This document shows positions 1-13,694 of a DNA stretch of 64,000 bases, piece by piece (position 1 is the stretch's first letter; the number at the start of each line of letters is the position of its first letter). The translations under genes were made by a program, and so were the position numbers. Source of the stretch: Oscheius tipulae (lineage: Eukaryota > Nematoda > Chromadorea > Rhabditida > Rhabditidae). Location of the stretch: positions 2,170,001 to 2,234,000 of the forward strand of contig JASJZH010000006.1 in the NCBI GenBank assembly GCA_037178975.1. Reading direction: 5' to 3'. Under the pieces are notes generated by a model. That model was given only the letters and a program-made list of their open reading frames with translations, did not search any database and was not told the origin of the DNA.

Positions 1-270
1 ATAGTTTACTCTCGCTGTCAGCATTTTCACCCGTTATGGCTAATACAAGAAACACAAAAGTTTAGGGTTATCGTCTTTGTTACAATTGATGTACTTCGTT
101 TCCGCCGATCTCTTACCGCTACACCGGAACTCAATCCGCGTGCTTTGCTCATGCGACCAGTCAGCGCCGGAAGTAATTCTTTACAGCACATGCACAATAA
201 ACATCAGTTTCAAAAGATCGTGTTCTGACAGCATTGTTTAAAATAAGGCCGTCTAAACATTTCAGTCGCC

Positions 271-499
271 ATGCTTGTCATCCTCGCTTTAGCTCTACTT
301 GTTATTTTTCCCGTTTCTGCAAAAGTATTTGTCGATTACTTTTCCATTATACTTAACAATATAGTGCGGAGTTCGCACTTCATGCTCAACTCATCCGGAG
401 GATGCGAATAAATGTCTGTGCCAAAGAGGTGAATTTAGTACTTGCGACATCGAATGTGCAGCCTTCAATCTAACACATTGTCAATGCCCGAATGAATAA
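271..499 (+). CDS. small secreted 8-cysteine peptide, two exons
   Basis: Exons 271-324 and 365-499 join across a 40-nt GT-AG intron in phase 0 and give 62 aa. Residues 1-17 are a clear signal peptide (Met, a leucine/isoleucine/alanine core, then P-V-S-A). The mature part of about 45 residues carries eight cysteines, including two C-x-C pairs (KCLC and HCQC), and ends in CPNE. Eight cysteines in so short a chain suggest a disulphide-stapled extracellular peptide. I do not recognise the family, so function is open (antimicrobial, protease inhibitor and signalling peptide are all possible). Each exon alone is too short to stand out; the support is the in-frame splice and the signal peptide. Confidence 0.6.
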
Positions 500-976
500 A
501 TGTTTGAAAACTGACGTTAGTGCTGACTGTATTAGTAAACAGGTTGAAATTCCAGGCCGGTCCGTATCGCTTTCGTTAGCTCTAACCCTTCTTTTCTATT
601 GTTATCCTGTTGCCGCTACTCTTCAGGCTGCCCGAGTTATTATGATCTCCGAAAACTTTGGTAAACTTGGACACAGTTTTTCTCTGACTATCGCTGTTGC
701 ATGCTTCATTTCTCTGTTAATCAGCTATATCAGCGGTTTATCTGAAAGGAAAACGTGGAGCGACGGTCTTTTGACCCTCTCAGGAGAAAGCATCAACTCC
801 TACCAAAAGTTACTCACAAATAGTTTATTCTTATTGTAGAACAAATATGGGACAAATAGTTATTTGGCAACTATGAAAACAAACAAATTTTTGAGGAGAA
901 TAGCATTCTCACTAGACATCTAGTCACGAACAACTAGATAAAATAAAATAATGGATTCAAAATACAAATATAGAGC
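500..976. other. intergenic, one doubtful ORF
   Basis: An open frame at 492-839 (+) would encode 115 aa with two hydrophobic stretches, but it overlaps the end of the cysteine peptide, has no splice partners and resembles no family. Positions 840-976 hold the 3' flank of the minus-strand calcium pump. No RNA gene or repeat is visible. Confidence 0.4.
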
Positions 977-5497
<4,521 letters not shown>

Positions 5498-6921
5498 ATC
5501 ACGAGAACACGAATTAGCAGTAGTCAGCCTTGAAGAACAACAGCGGTTGGGGCGCAGGGGATCTCCCGGTGCCTTTCCCTAGAACAGAATGCTTTGAAAG
5601 TGAAGCGATGGAAAAAAAGTTGAAACTAGAAGTATTAGAAGAGTCCGAGTACAGGGGGCTCAATACGACTACTGTGAAAGGAGTGTCAAAGTTGGATGCA
5701 GAGGCTTGCATTTATGCAGGTGTAGCCTGAAATTAATGCAAAATCGTCGTTTTTGCATATCACAAGGCGATTTGTCGCGCTAAATTCGAGTCGATGACAG
5801 TGTTCGACAACTGTCGCGGCAAGGAAATGCATGTAGCACCAATAAGTCCATGTGGTCTTTGGAAACACTTAAAAATGAACAAAAAGAGTTGGACAAATGT
5901 TTAGACAATTGCTCATCTAATAATCTACAATTACCGACAGTGACCTAAATCAATATCGCCTTGTTTATCGTGACCGTGTCATCCAATTGGCATAAACAAC
6001 AGACTTGAGCCCGATTCGCGCTATCACTTGCACTACCATTTTTGCGGAGAAGCAAACTATAGATCTTTGACGAGCTGTGATGATTGGTCTCGTTGACCTG
6101 AGCTTACAGTACACAAACTACAACATATATTCTGAACCAATATACTGCTTTTGTGTTGTGGCAGCAGCACTTTTCAGCTTATTCCTTGCGAATGTTTTCG
6201 AGCATTTTAGTTTGAAGAACGAGACCTATTGCAAGCTTTGTGGCTCTTCCGGGCGCCCCTCGTAAAAACTTGTCGCTAAGAGTAGGAGTTGGTCGAAGGG
6301 TACAAGCGAACTGGATTGCATTAACCGTACCGCAGTAAATTCAATCTCTGCAGAGGAAGAATGCCGATTTTCCTTGATATCACTTTGTCTTAAGACTTAT
6401 ATTTCAGATGGATATCAATTGCTTTTAACTTGTCAATGATCATTGGCTAACTCTTCGAATCAAATTTGCAACCACCAAGAACAGCCGACTGTGGGGGCCT
6501 GAAGACTTAGAATTCTGAAACAGGATTCCTAACCGGTTCTAAACAACACTTTTTCATCTGTCTGCCTTTTAATACCACAGTCTATGAGACTCAATGAATA
6601 ACATCGGAAAAATATTCACATCTAGTCTTTATATATCACGTAATAGAAAATAACGTACTTCTGCACTGAAAAAATAGGCTACAGCATCAAATTCAAAACG
6701 AAGCGACACCTCTCTTTATATATATACACTGTATATTAGTGTATAGACTTTTTTTCTTCCCCGGGTTCCGAGCCAGCCTTAGTGCAGTCTTCGAACTCTT
6801 CTTTCTAGACGATAGAAAATACAATTATCACCGATAAACAGAGTAAATGCTGATCAGAATCATTACTATTTCTGGCATTTAAAACACAGCTTCCTGTTTC
6901 AACAAAGGGGCAAACCAGCTT
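5498..6921. other. intergenic, PMCA upstream region and receptor 3' flank
   Basis: Only short unsupported ORFs are present. A TA-rich tract lies near 6715-6750. The PMCA promoter and any 5' non-coding exons should be here, but no motif can be assigned by eye. Confidence 0.4.
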
Positions 6922-8013
6922 TTAAGACCCGTCACGTTGACGTTGCAGGTTGCACCGGGTGGCATATGCATGTCCTGGTGTGCATTTCCGAGGAAGAAAC
7001 CACGCTCTAAATGCATGTATAAGCCAGCGATAGTAGCTTCTGTTCGTTGCAATCAAGACAATCGCACTTGTTGAACTAAAAGATGACCAGGCTAGAACAG
7101 TTGCATAAAAGATATCTGAAAAGTGAAAAATTTAATAGCTTTGACCTACATTCATGATTGAATGATCTGGAAAGAACGGTCAGTAGTAGCATAAAGAACG
7201 GACAAATGATGACTCCAAAAGGCAATAACGACAAGAATATGAGCTGCTTTAAAAATCGTCGCTGTACCCTTTTAAGATTTGGAGACATGCTCTCAGAGGA
7301 GGTTATCTTGTAGATAGACGAGATGATGAAAAAAAAGATTATTAGAAGGATTGTAACATTGAAAATAGGAGGAAGGGTGACATAGTAGAAAACTCGGTCC
7401 ACGTCATACGCGCAGATGTTAGGAATGTTGACTATTTCCTCAGTTATGCAGGTAAAGTTCTGAAATCTTATGGGCTTGGTCTCACAATTGAAATACACAC
7501 TTCTTGATAGATCTTCAGTGGGGTATCCGTATAGGACATTTCGAAAAGGTAGCAAGTGATTGGTCCCAACATGTAGCAGCCACCAACCAAAATCTTCAAA
7601 TTTGAGGGCCATTTCTTATAGCCTTTAGTAGCAGCGTAACGATATACGAACAAGTGCACAATTGTCAGCATAGACATACATTCAAGAAGAGCTCCGATAG
7701 GACCGACATGCTTGCAATGCAAAAAGTTCCGAAATGTTCCCATAGGGAAAATGATTGGAAAAGGTATGTAAACTACAGGTTGAACTGCCAAACTGATGAA
7801 AATATCCACTACAAACGAGCTGACTTGATGAAGAAGCAAGTACCAGCGATAGATTCGCATTTGTTTGGTAGAGCGATGTATTATGCAGTAGACAATGTAG
7901 ATATTCACGACAACAGTTATTATTGTTAGGGCACAAAGAAGTGTTAGGTAGACACTTATATTCGACGAGCCTGGCAAGCTCAGTGGTGGGCATTCTGTAG
8001 TCCAAAGAGACAT
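6922..8013 (-). CDS. serpentine chemoreceptor, srh/sri-like
   Basis: Exons 8013-7501, 7459-7150 and 7115-6922 (introns 41 and 34 nt, phases 0 and 1) give 338 aa, the normal length for nematode chemoreceptors. Seven hydrophobic segments can be followed. Family marks are the TM1-TM2 block with YRWYLLLHQ and a VDIF aspartate, a proline-rich P-F-P-I-I-F-P-M-G stretch after TM2, and a C-terminal STSAIVLIATNRSYYRW ending. These match the srh/sri branch of the Str superfamily, expected in sensory neuron cilia; the ligand is unknown. The reading frame is intact. Exact subfamily is less certain than receptor identity. Confidence 0.85.
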
Positions 8014-8558
8014 CTTTATTCAGTAAGCAGAGAAAGGAATCGAGAGAATTTTGCAAGTCGAATAGCTGCTCGCCGCTAATCGAGTTTTTCCAGCATGCAA
8101 ACGAATCATGCTCCAATTGGATCGTTAGAAAATGTAGATCAGGGATATAACAAGCCCACTGTGCGTTAAGGGGCCAGGAGCCCCGATGCGTTGGAAAAGG
8201 CAGGCAGATAATGTTGCGCTTCAAGAATAGAGAGATTTATACAAAGTACAATACACCGAGTACAGACTAATAAAAATGTTGCACTTCTTCAATTATAATA
8301 TATTTTTGAACGAGATGACAGGAATAGGGATTTATCAAGTAATTCCGTTTTAGTAGTTTGCAGTTCTCGTCCTCGTAGTTGGTGACAAAGTACGCGTTAG
8401 AGTTTGCATTCAATACGATACACATTTTGGTGCATCTTCTTGCGAATTCCTCTGCTCGACTAATATGCCTTCTTTTAAAGACATTTTTCAATACCAAAGT
8501 ATCTCATAGAAAATGTGACAGACATGTTCTTTTCGAAGTTTTTGTCAGTTTTCAACCT

Positions 8559-8603
8559 CGATAAAACCTTTGTTCCTCCACAAAAGGAACAAAGGTTTCA
8601 TCG
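8559..8603. repeat. 45-nt near-perfect hairpin
   Basis: Arms 8564-8576 and 8586-8598 (AAACCTTTGTTCC and its exact complement) flank a 9-nt loop. After one mismatch the pairing resumes with CGAT/ATCG, for a stem of 17 pairs. It lies between the srh receptor and the AT-hook gene and could be a small MITE end or a structured element. It is too short for a usual pre-miRNA. Confidence 0.5.
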
Positions 8604-8786
8604 CGGCTTTCAAGCAATAGCAAAAGGGCGAACACACTTTAAAAAGATAAGTTTTGAAAGCAATACGCTATTTCATCCATAAGTCCAAGATTTTCAGTCT
8701 AAGATTTGCTGTACTATAGAAGATTTCATTTGTACCGAGGTGAAAGACGGGATAATGGCAAAAATAAATTTTAAGTATTCTCTGCT

Positions 8787-9827
8787 CTACTCTTTGAAGA
8801 TATCGCTTTCATTTGGGAAGAAGTTCACTTCACAGACATCTGGAATGCCGCCGTGATACTTGCTGATGAGCGAGATTGGCATTACTGCCAAGCCGGATCC
8901 TCTGAAAGATGACGGAAATTAGAGGTTTGTGTAGAGTGCATTCGTGAAACATCGCCAACTCATATTTTAACGAATTTCCATTTGCAGAACGGTTGACAGA
9001 TATTAAAAAAAGTTTGTTATGCGATGTGGATATAGGTCTACCATTCGTTCTAACAATTAAAATGAAGAAAAGCGACTTACAAACTGCGTGGTGGGTTATT
9101 CATACTGAAGACGGTTGCATCATGGAACTGTTCAATGGCTCTTTTTCTCGGAGGCGTCATCTTCTTGGTCACACGCTCCTAAACAGTCAATGAAAGTGGA
9201 ACTGAAGGAAAACTCACGAATTCTTCGTCATCATCAGCAAAAGGGTCTGGAGAGTCGTCGCGAAACATCGGTCGTCTGCAGATCTTCTGAATCGGAATAA
9301 AATAACAACAACAACCGACTACCTGGGACATACAGCCGAACGACCTCGTAGGCTCGCCGTACATAGAAACCAGACTCTTTGACGACTTCGGTGGTCTTCC
9401 TCGCTTTTTTGGCACGATTGGAAGCTATGATAATATTTTGAATTTGCAGCCGAAAAACTTACAACTTCGTCGTCGTCATCCTTTTCCAGCGTTCTTTTCC
9501 TCCGAGGTGCCTTGCTGGTCGGAACTGTTGGGACGTCTCTATTTTTCGGCGGACGTCCGCGTTTCTTTTTGACAGGAATGACAATCTCCTAAAGTCCTCA
9601 TATTTGAAGCATAAGTAACAGTAACTTACGGGTATCTCCTGGTCAGTGATGGCTCCTGATGAGGTAGTCGTGTTTTCTCCCGAAAAAGAAGCGTTTGAGA
9701 AGGATGGAGAATCAAGAGACAACGGGGATCCGATGTGGACAATGTCGTCGAGAAGTGCATTTAGGACTTCAACGACCTCGGTGTCTGTAGATGGTCTGCT
9801 CGGACCAGGAGAAACGGCGCATTCCAT
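8787..9827 (-). CDS. AT-hook nuclear protein
   Basis: Exons 9827-9630, 9588-9463, 9424-9323, 9286-9218, 9178-9081 and 8901-8787 are all phase-consistent and give 235 aa. Two AT-hook cores are present, KKKRGRPPKNR in exon 2 and PKKRGRPPKSSK in exon 3, separated by an acidic run (EKDDDDEV); both should bind the minor groove of AT-rich DNA. Exon 4 is acidic (DPFADDDEE). The C-terminal part (about 65 residues, with GSGLAVMPISLISKYHGG) matches no domain I know. A TTTGCAG/A site directly before the ATG fits a trans-splice acceptor. The intron before the last exon is long (179 nt) by local standards. Nuclear and chromatin-linked by inference only. Confidence 0.75.
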
Positions 9828-11867
9828 TCTGCAAAGTATACGTCATTTGAGACTAGGTTCGGAAACAAGATTTTATTAAAGAATATGGATAGTGGAATCG
9901 AAATTTTGCAAATATGGAGACGAAGAGGAAAGAAATACATATAAAAAAATGGAAAGGGTCGGGTGCGAACAGTATATCCGAATGGGACTGATAGGAGGAG
10001 TAAACAAAGAAGATGCAAGGGGAGAACATCCAAAAAGTAAAAAAAGCTGCACTGCTTGATTTTTACGTGAAAAGAATGAAGAAAGAGAAGTCTTAGGAAG
10101 ATCTGAAAGGAAAGGTACATTTTTGCAAAAAGAGTCGCAACAAAAATCATGGCGAAGCATTGGCATAAATCCAAAGGTTTGGCTAACAGGCAAATTGAAG
10201 TTGAAGAAGAATATAGGAAAAAGGAACCAAGGATTGCACAAAAAAGAAATAGACAAGAAAACCTGTACAGTTGAAGATTGGGACAGGGACGCGTGAACCA
10301 AGGAGGAACCTTTTTCTCGTGTTCTCGACGTTATCTAGCGATTGCGTGAACAGACACAGAAGCGATAAACCAGTTCAACAGCTGTTCTAGTAGAGAAAGT
10401 TCAAAATGTGCCAGTATATGTGCACGAGGTTAGCATATAGGTGAATAGTAGACTGCTGCGGCTGGTCGCGACAGCCGGTCTCTCTCCCGCACAAACACAT
10501 AGTTGTAGGAGACCGCGATTGATTCATCGATTCGCAAGAAGGACAACGGCCAGGTCGTTGGCCGCAGGGCTCATAGTTAACGGAACTATAAAGAGCCATG
10601 CTTAGCTGTAGACCAGAGAAAGTTCGTTATTTTCAAAATGTTCAAGGTTCATGGCATAGTATTGCTTGGAGTGAAGTTTGCATTGTTTCAGACATTTGAA
10701 CAAAGTGAGATATTTGTGTACAAACTTTCGGAGTTTTCCGCCAAATCTGTGTCAAACATACACTGATACGCGTAGTTCTTAGCACGCAATTGATACTGTG
10801 GCCTCACGTGGTCGTTTTTCTTATGTGCTCAAATGCAGTTATGTCAAAAATGTGTACAGAAAGTTTTATTCTACAATCAAATGCATGAGTTACGCTATTA
10901 TAACTCAAAATGCTGTATGCTCCAATCCAAACAGGTGACCGATTTCAGAAAATGTCCAGAAGAAATACCGCAGATTATCCGCCTTTTCACGTCTCTTTCA
11001 TGACTCTTAAGTAGCTCAATCAGGAAGATGAATAAGGAAACACGAAGAAGGCGGGCGTTTTTGGGTGGTCGCGTAGTCCAAGGAGTTCGACAGTAAATGG
11101 GAAAAGGCAGCTACAGGTCAGAGGGGTGCCCACTACTCGCACACATACAACGGGCGGCCATTGATCGCGACACCCTCCCTCCCTTCTCACGCGCGAGGGA
11201 CCGGGGGCCTCGAATTTGTCTCCCAGGGATTAGATAGACCCTGGAATAATCCTGAAAAGTTCCAACGTTCGTCACATCTGACTAAGTTTGATGGCAAATT
11301 AGCGCCGCTTGAGTACATTATGATAAATTGAAAATAAAACTTTCTCTACTGTTACGTAATAAGAAGTAGCAAAACGACAAAATGGCATTCGGCTAAAGAG
11401 GAAATATATCAAACAACAAAATGTTATAAACTGGTACAACAAGCAGTGTTTGAGCTCTAATACGATAAAGAGCTGCTCATCTTTTAGTAAAACTATATCG
11501 TATACCCACTGCCTACCTAAAATCTGTGTGAAATGACCGTTTTGCCATGGTGTTGTTTGAACAGACTGTTTTTGCATCTGGAAGCGTAAACACTCTGTAT
11601 GACTACAGCTGTTGACAATGGAAACAGTTGAACTTCTGTCTACATGTTACTCGTAACATCACACGGCTCAAAATCTACTACTATCTTTTCCAGCTTTCAA
11701 AAAAGTATCTTTATTTCTCTCCTGTTCAAGCGCAAGGCTCCGCCCACCACTTCGCTCGGCTTCGCTCATGCATGCAGGCCGAGCTCATTAGCCAAAAATT
11801 AGCATGTTGATGCTGGCGTCAGCTCGGGCTCCATCTTATCCAGCTCAAAGAAAATATCGAAAAATGA
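9828..11867. other. 2-kb gene-poor region
   Basis: The minus-strand ORFs at 9761-10301 lie on a polypyrimidine strand, where stop codons are rare; they have no splice logic or family match. Two small GC-rich inverted repeats sit at 10459-10477 (CGGCTG, 7-nt loop) and 10547-10564 (CGGCCA, 6-nt loop). Another GC-rich patch lies at 11150-11240. No gene can be supported. Confidence 0.4.
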
Positions 11868-11940
11868 GGCCGCGTGGCGCAATGGATAACGCGTCGGACT
11901 TCGGATCCGAAGATTGTAGGTTCGAATCCTGCCGTGGTCG
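11868..11940 (+). tRNA. tRNA-Arg (anticodon UCG)
   Basis: A 73-nt cloverleaf. Acceptor stem GGCCGCG pairs with CGTGGTC using two GU pairs. The anticodon stem TCGGA/TCCGA has loop CTTCGGA, giving anticodon TCG. The T arm reads GTAGG-TTCGAAT-CCTGC and the discriminator base is G. No intron. It reads CGA and, by wobble, CGG arginine codons. It lies in one arm of an inverted duplication whose other copy is decayed. Confidence 0.93.
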
Positions 11941-12243
11941 TAACTTTTTGCCTATGATTCTAAAATGAGGGACATTGTTGTAAGGCGCATACTACCGTTA
12001 CGGCTGTTTCAAACTTACATAAGCCGAAACGTTCTGCCAATCAACTTTTGATGGCAAAATTCTTTTAAAACTTTTGGGCGTTTGGAACTATATTTTTGAT
12101 TGGAACTAGAAGTAGATATTTGATCGAAACTTGATTGGCAAAACATTTCTAGTTTGTGTTTTGGGAAGCAAATGGCCTTCTGTAACGCTAGTATGTCCCT
12201 CCCAACGATGTCTCTTGTATTAGAATCATAGGCGAAAAGTTTT

Positions 12244-12309
12244 GACCACAGCAGGATTCGAACCTACGATCATTGGATCCGAAATTCGACTCCATGGCGC
12301 CCCGCGGCC
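12244..12309 (-). pseudogene. tRNA-Arg pseudogene (inverted copy)
   Basis: Read on the minus strand this starts GGCCGCGGGGCGCC and ends TTCGAATCCTGCTGTGGTC. It matches the intact tRNA over the acceptor stem, loop and T arm but has lost several bases in the D arm and anticodon stem, so it cannot fold normally. It is the other arm of the palindrome. Confidence 0.8.
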
Positions 12310-12466
12310 TCGTTTTTCGATATTTTCTTTGAGCTGGATGAGATGAAGTTAAAAAAACACAAAGAAATGCTTTTGGATAGTTCATAAAGTATGTACATAT
12401 TATACGAGTATGATAAGTGTGTTGAACTGGTTGGATGACATCTAGCTGGTTGTGGTAAGACCTCTT

Positions 12467-12691
12467 TTAGATCTTGCTCAGAATGACGACAATGGCAAGG
12501 ACAGACATAGCTAGAAGACCTTCAGGATCGGCAGAATTGACTGGGCCGTCAGGCTAAAATCAAGCAATCAGTAAAGTTCTGTTGAGATAGCTCACTTTTC
12601 GGACAGCGTTGGCAGTGTTGATAGTTGAGGAGACAACAGTGGAAAGGCAGACGATGGCGATAACCAGAAGAAGAAGAAGCCCTGAGTTCAT
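12467..12691 (-). CDS. 60-aa signal-peptide/C-terminal-anchor peptide
   Basis: Exons 12691-12596 and 12553-12467 (42-nt intron, phase 0) give 60 aa. Residues 1-22 form a strong signal peptide (MNSGLLLLLVIAIVCLSTVV). A short polar middle of about 20 residues follows (TINTANAVRKPDGPVNSAD). The chain ends in a hydrophobic tail (GLLAMSVLAIVVILSKI). That arrangement resembles tiny GPI-anchored peptides, with small residues S-A-D at a possible anchor site, or a single-pass membrane peptide. No family recognised. Confidence 0.6.
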
Positions 12692-12947
12692 TGTTGAAAG
12701 AAAAGAAGAACTGATTGCAGATGGTTGCCAATGGTCCAACTTTCCCTCTTTAAGTAGGAGTAGGTTGTGACGACACAGTTGATAAGATGGAAAACGCGGA
12801 TCCAGCGGAGTTTTGATAAGGATGAGCACAATGTCGCCGAGGCGCCGTGATTTTGTAGACAATGAATTGTAAAAAACATCTTTTTAATGGGATATTACGC
12901 CCAAATACACATCTCGATCATAAGTTCGGATATTTGATATGGTGGTT

Positions 12948-12989
12948 GTTGATGTCTTTGTGCTAGAACATTGGGTATAGGACTGAATG
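12948..12989. repeat. stray 42-bp copy of an rme-4 exon segment
   Basis: These 42 bases match 13962-14003, inside a C-terminal exon of rme-4, at 38 positions (GATGTCTTTGTGCTAGAACA is the identical core). The frame and splice phase do not allow use as an alternative rme-4 exon, so it looks like a relic duplication in the 12.7-13.7 kb gap. Nothing else is visible in that gap. Confidence 0.65.
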
Positions 12990-13694
12990 TCTTGTTCAGT
13001 CTTTATGGCTACTCTGGTTCCCTCTAAAAGCAGTTGAGTTTATGTTCATAATGTTTGAAACTCAGATTTCAACAAACTACAACGATATCTGCTGAACACC
13101 GCCTTTTTCGTCATCGCAAAATACAAGAAAGTCTCGGAACAGTGTACCCTGTTATCGCTCTGCTACTGTTCTGCAGCTGTGCTTATTAATAACAACGTTT
13201 GTAAATTTTTATTTCGTAAACCTTGGACGTAAACAGCAATTTCACTCAAACGTTAGCTGTAACTATCCCTATTTTACTGCTGTACTGCTGTCTAATGTAC
13301 TGCTAAATTCATACTCAAGTATCCCGAGGGTGGCATATTCTTGAAGTTTATCAAAAGAAAACCGTTTTCTGAGATGCAAAATTGTTGCCTCATCTTAGGT
13401 TCATATTCTTCGCGTACGTCTTATCAGTTCTATTGATCACTTAGACCAGGAGCCGATAAATCAAATCGTTTATCTTCAGCAGGAACAAACAGTTATCATG
13501 TCTGCACAGTATCCGTCACTTGCGACGTCACGATAAGCTGACCTCCGGGATGACCAACAATCAAGAAGATCGATTTCGGCAAAAGTCTTTTATCAGCAGA
13601 TATCACAATTGTTGACTAGAAATCTAATAAGTTATGACAGAACAAAAATGCAAGACACCGTGAAAGACCTCATTTGTACAGACAGATTGATGTT

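Larger units (their letters stand above)
11830..12350. repeat. inverted duplication around the tRNA-Arg
   Basis: The flanks of the tRNA (ATCCAGCTCAAAGAAAATATCG on one side; TTTTGCCTATGATTCTAA on the other, with small changes) recur in inverted order on the other side, around 12225-12345. Part of the spacer, with GCCAATCAA near 12036 and its complement near 12133, also pairs. The whole unit is therefore an imperfect palindrome of about 500 bp centred near 12085. Confidence 0.7.

Noticed and set aside
492-839. 115-aa plus-strand ORF
   Set aside because: Overlaps the end of the supported 8-Cys peptide, has no splice partners and no family resemblance.
9761-10301. Overlapping minus-strand ORFs of 137 and 141 aa
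   Set aside because: They lie on a polypyrimidine strand where stops are rare; phenylalanine/serine-rich with no structure or splice evidence.
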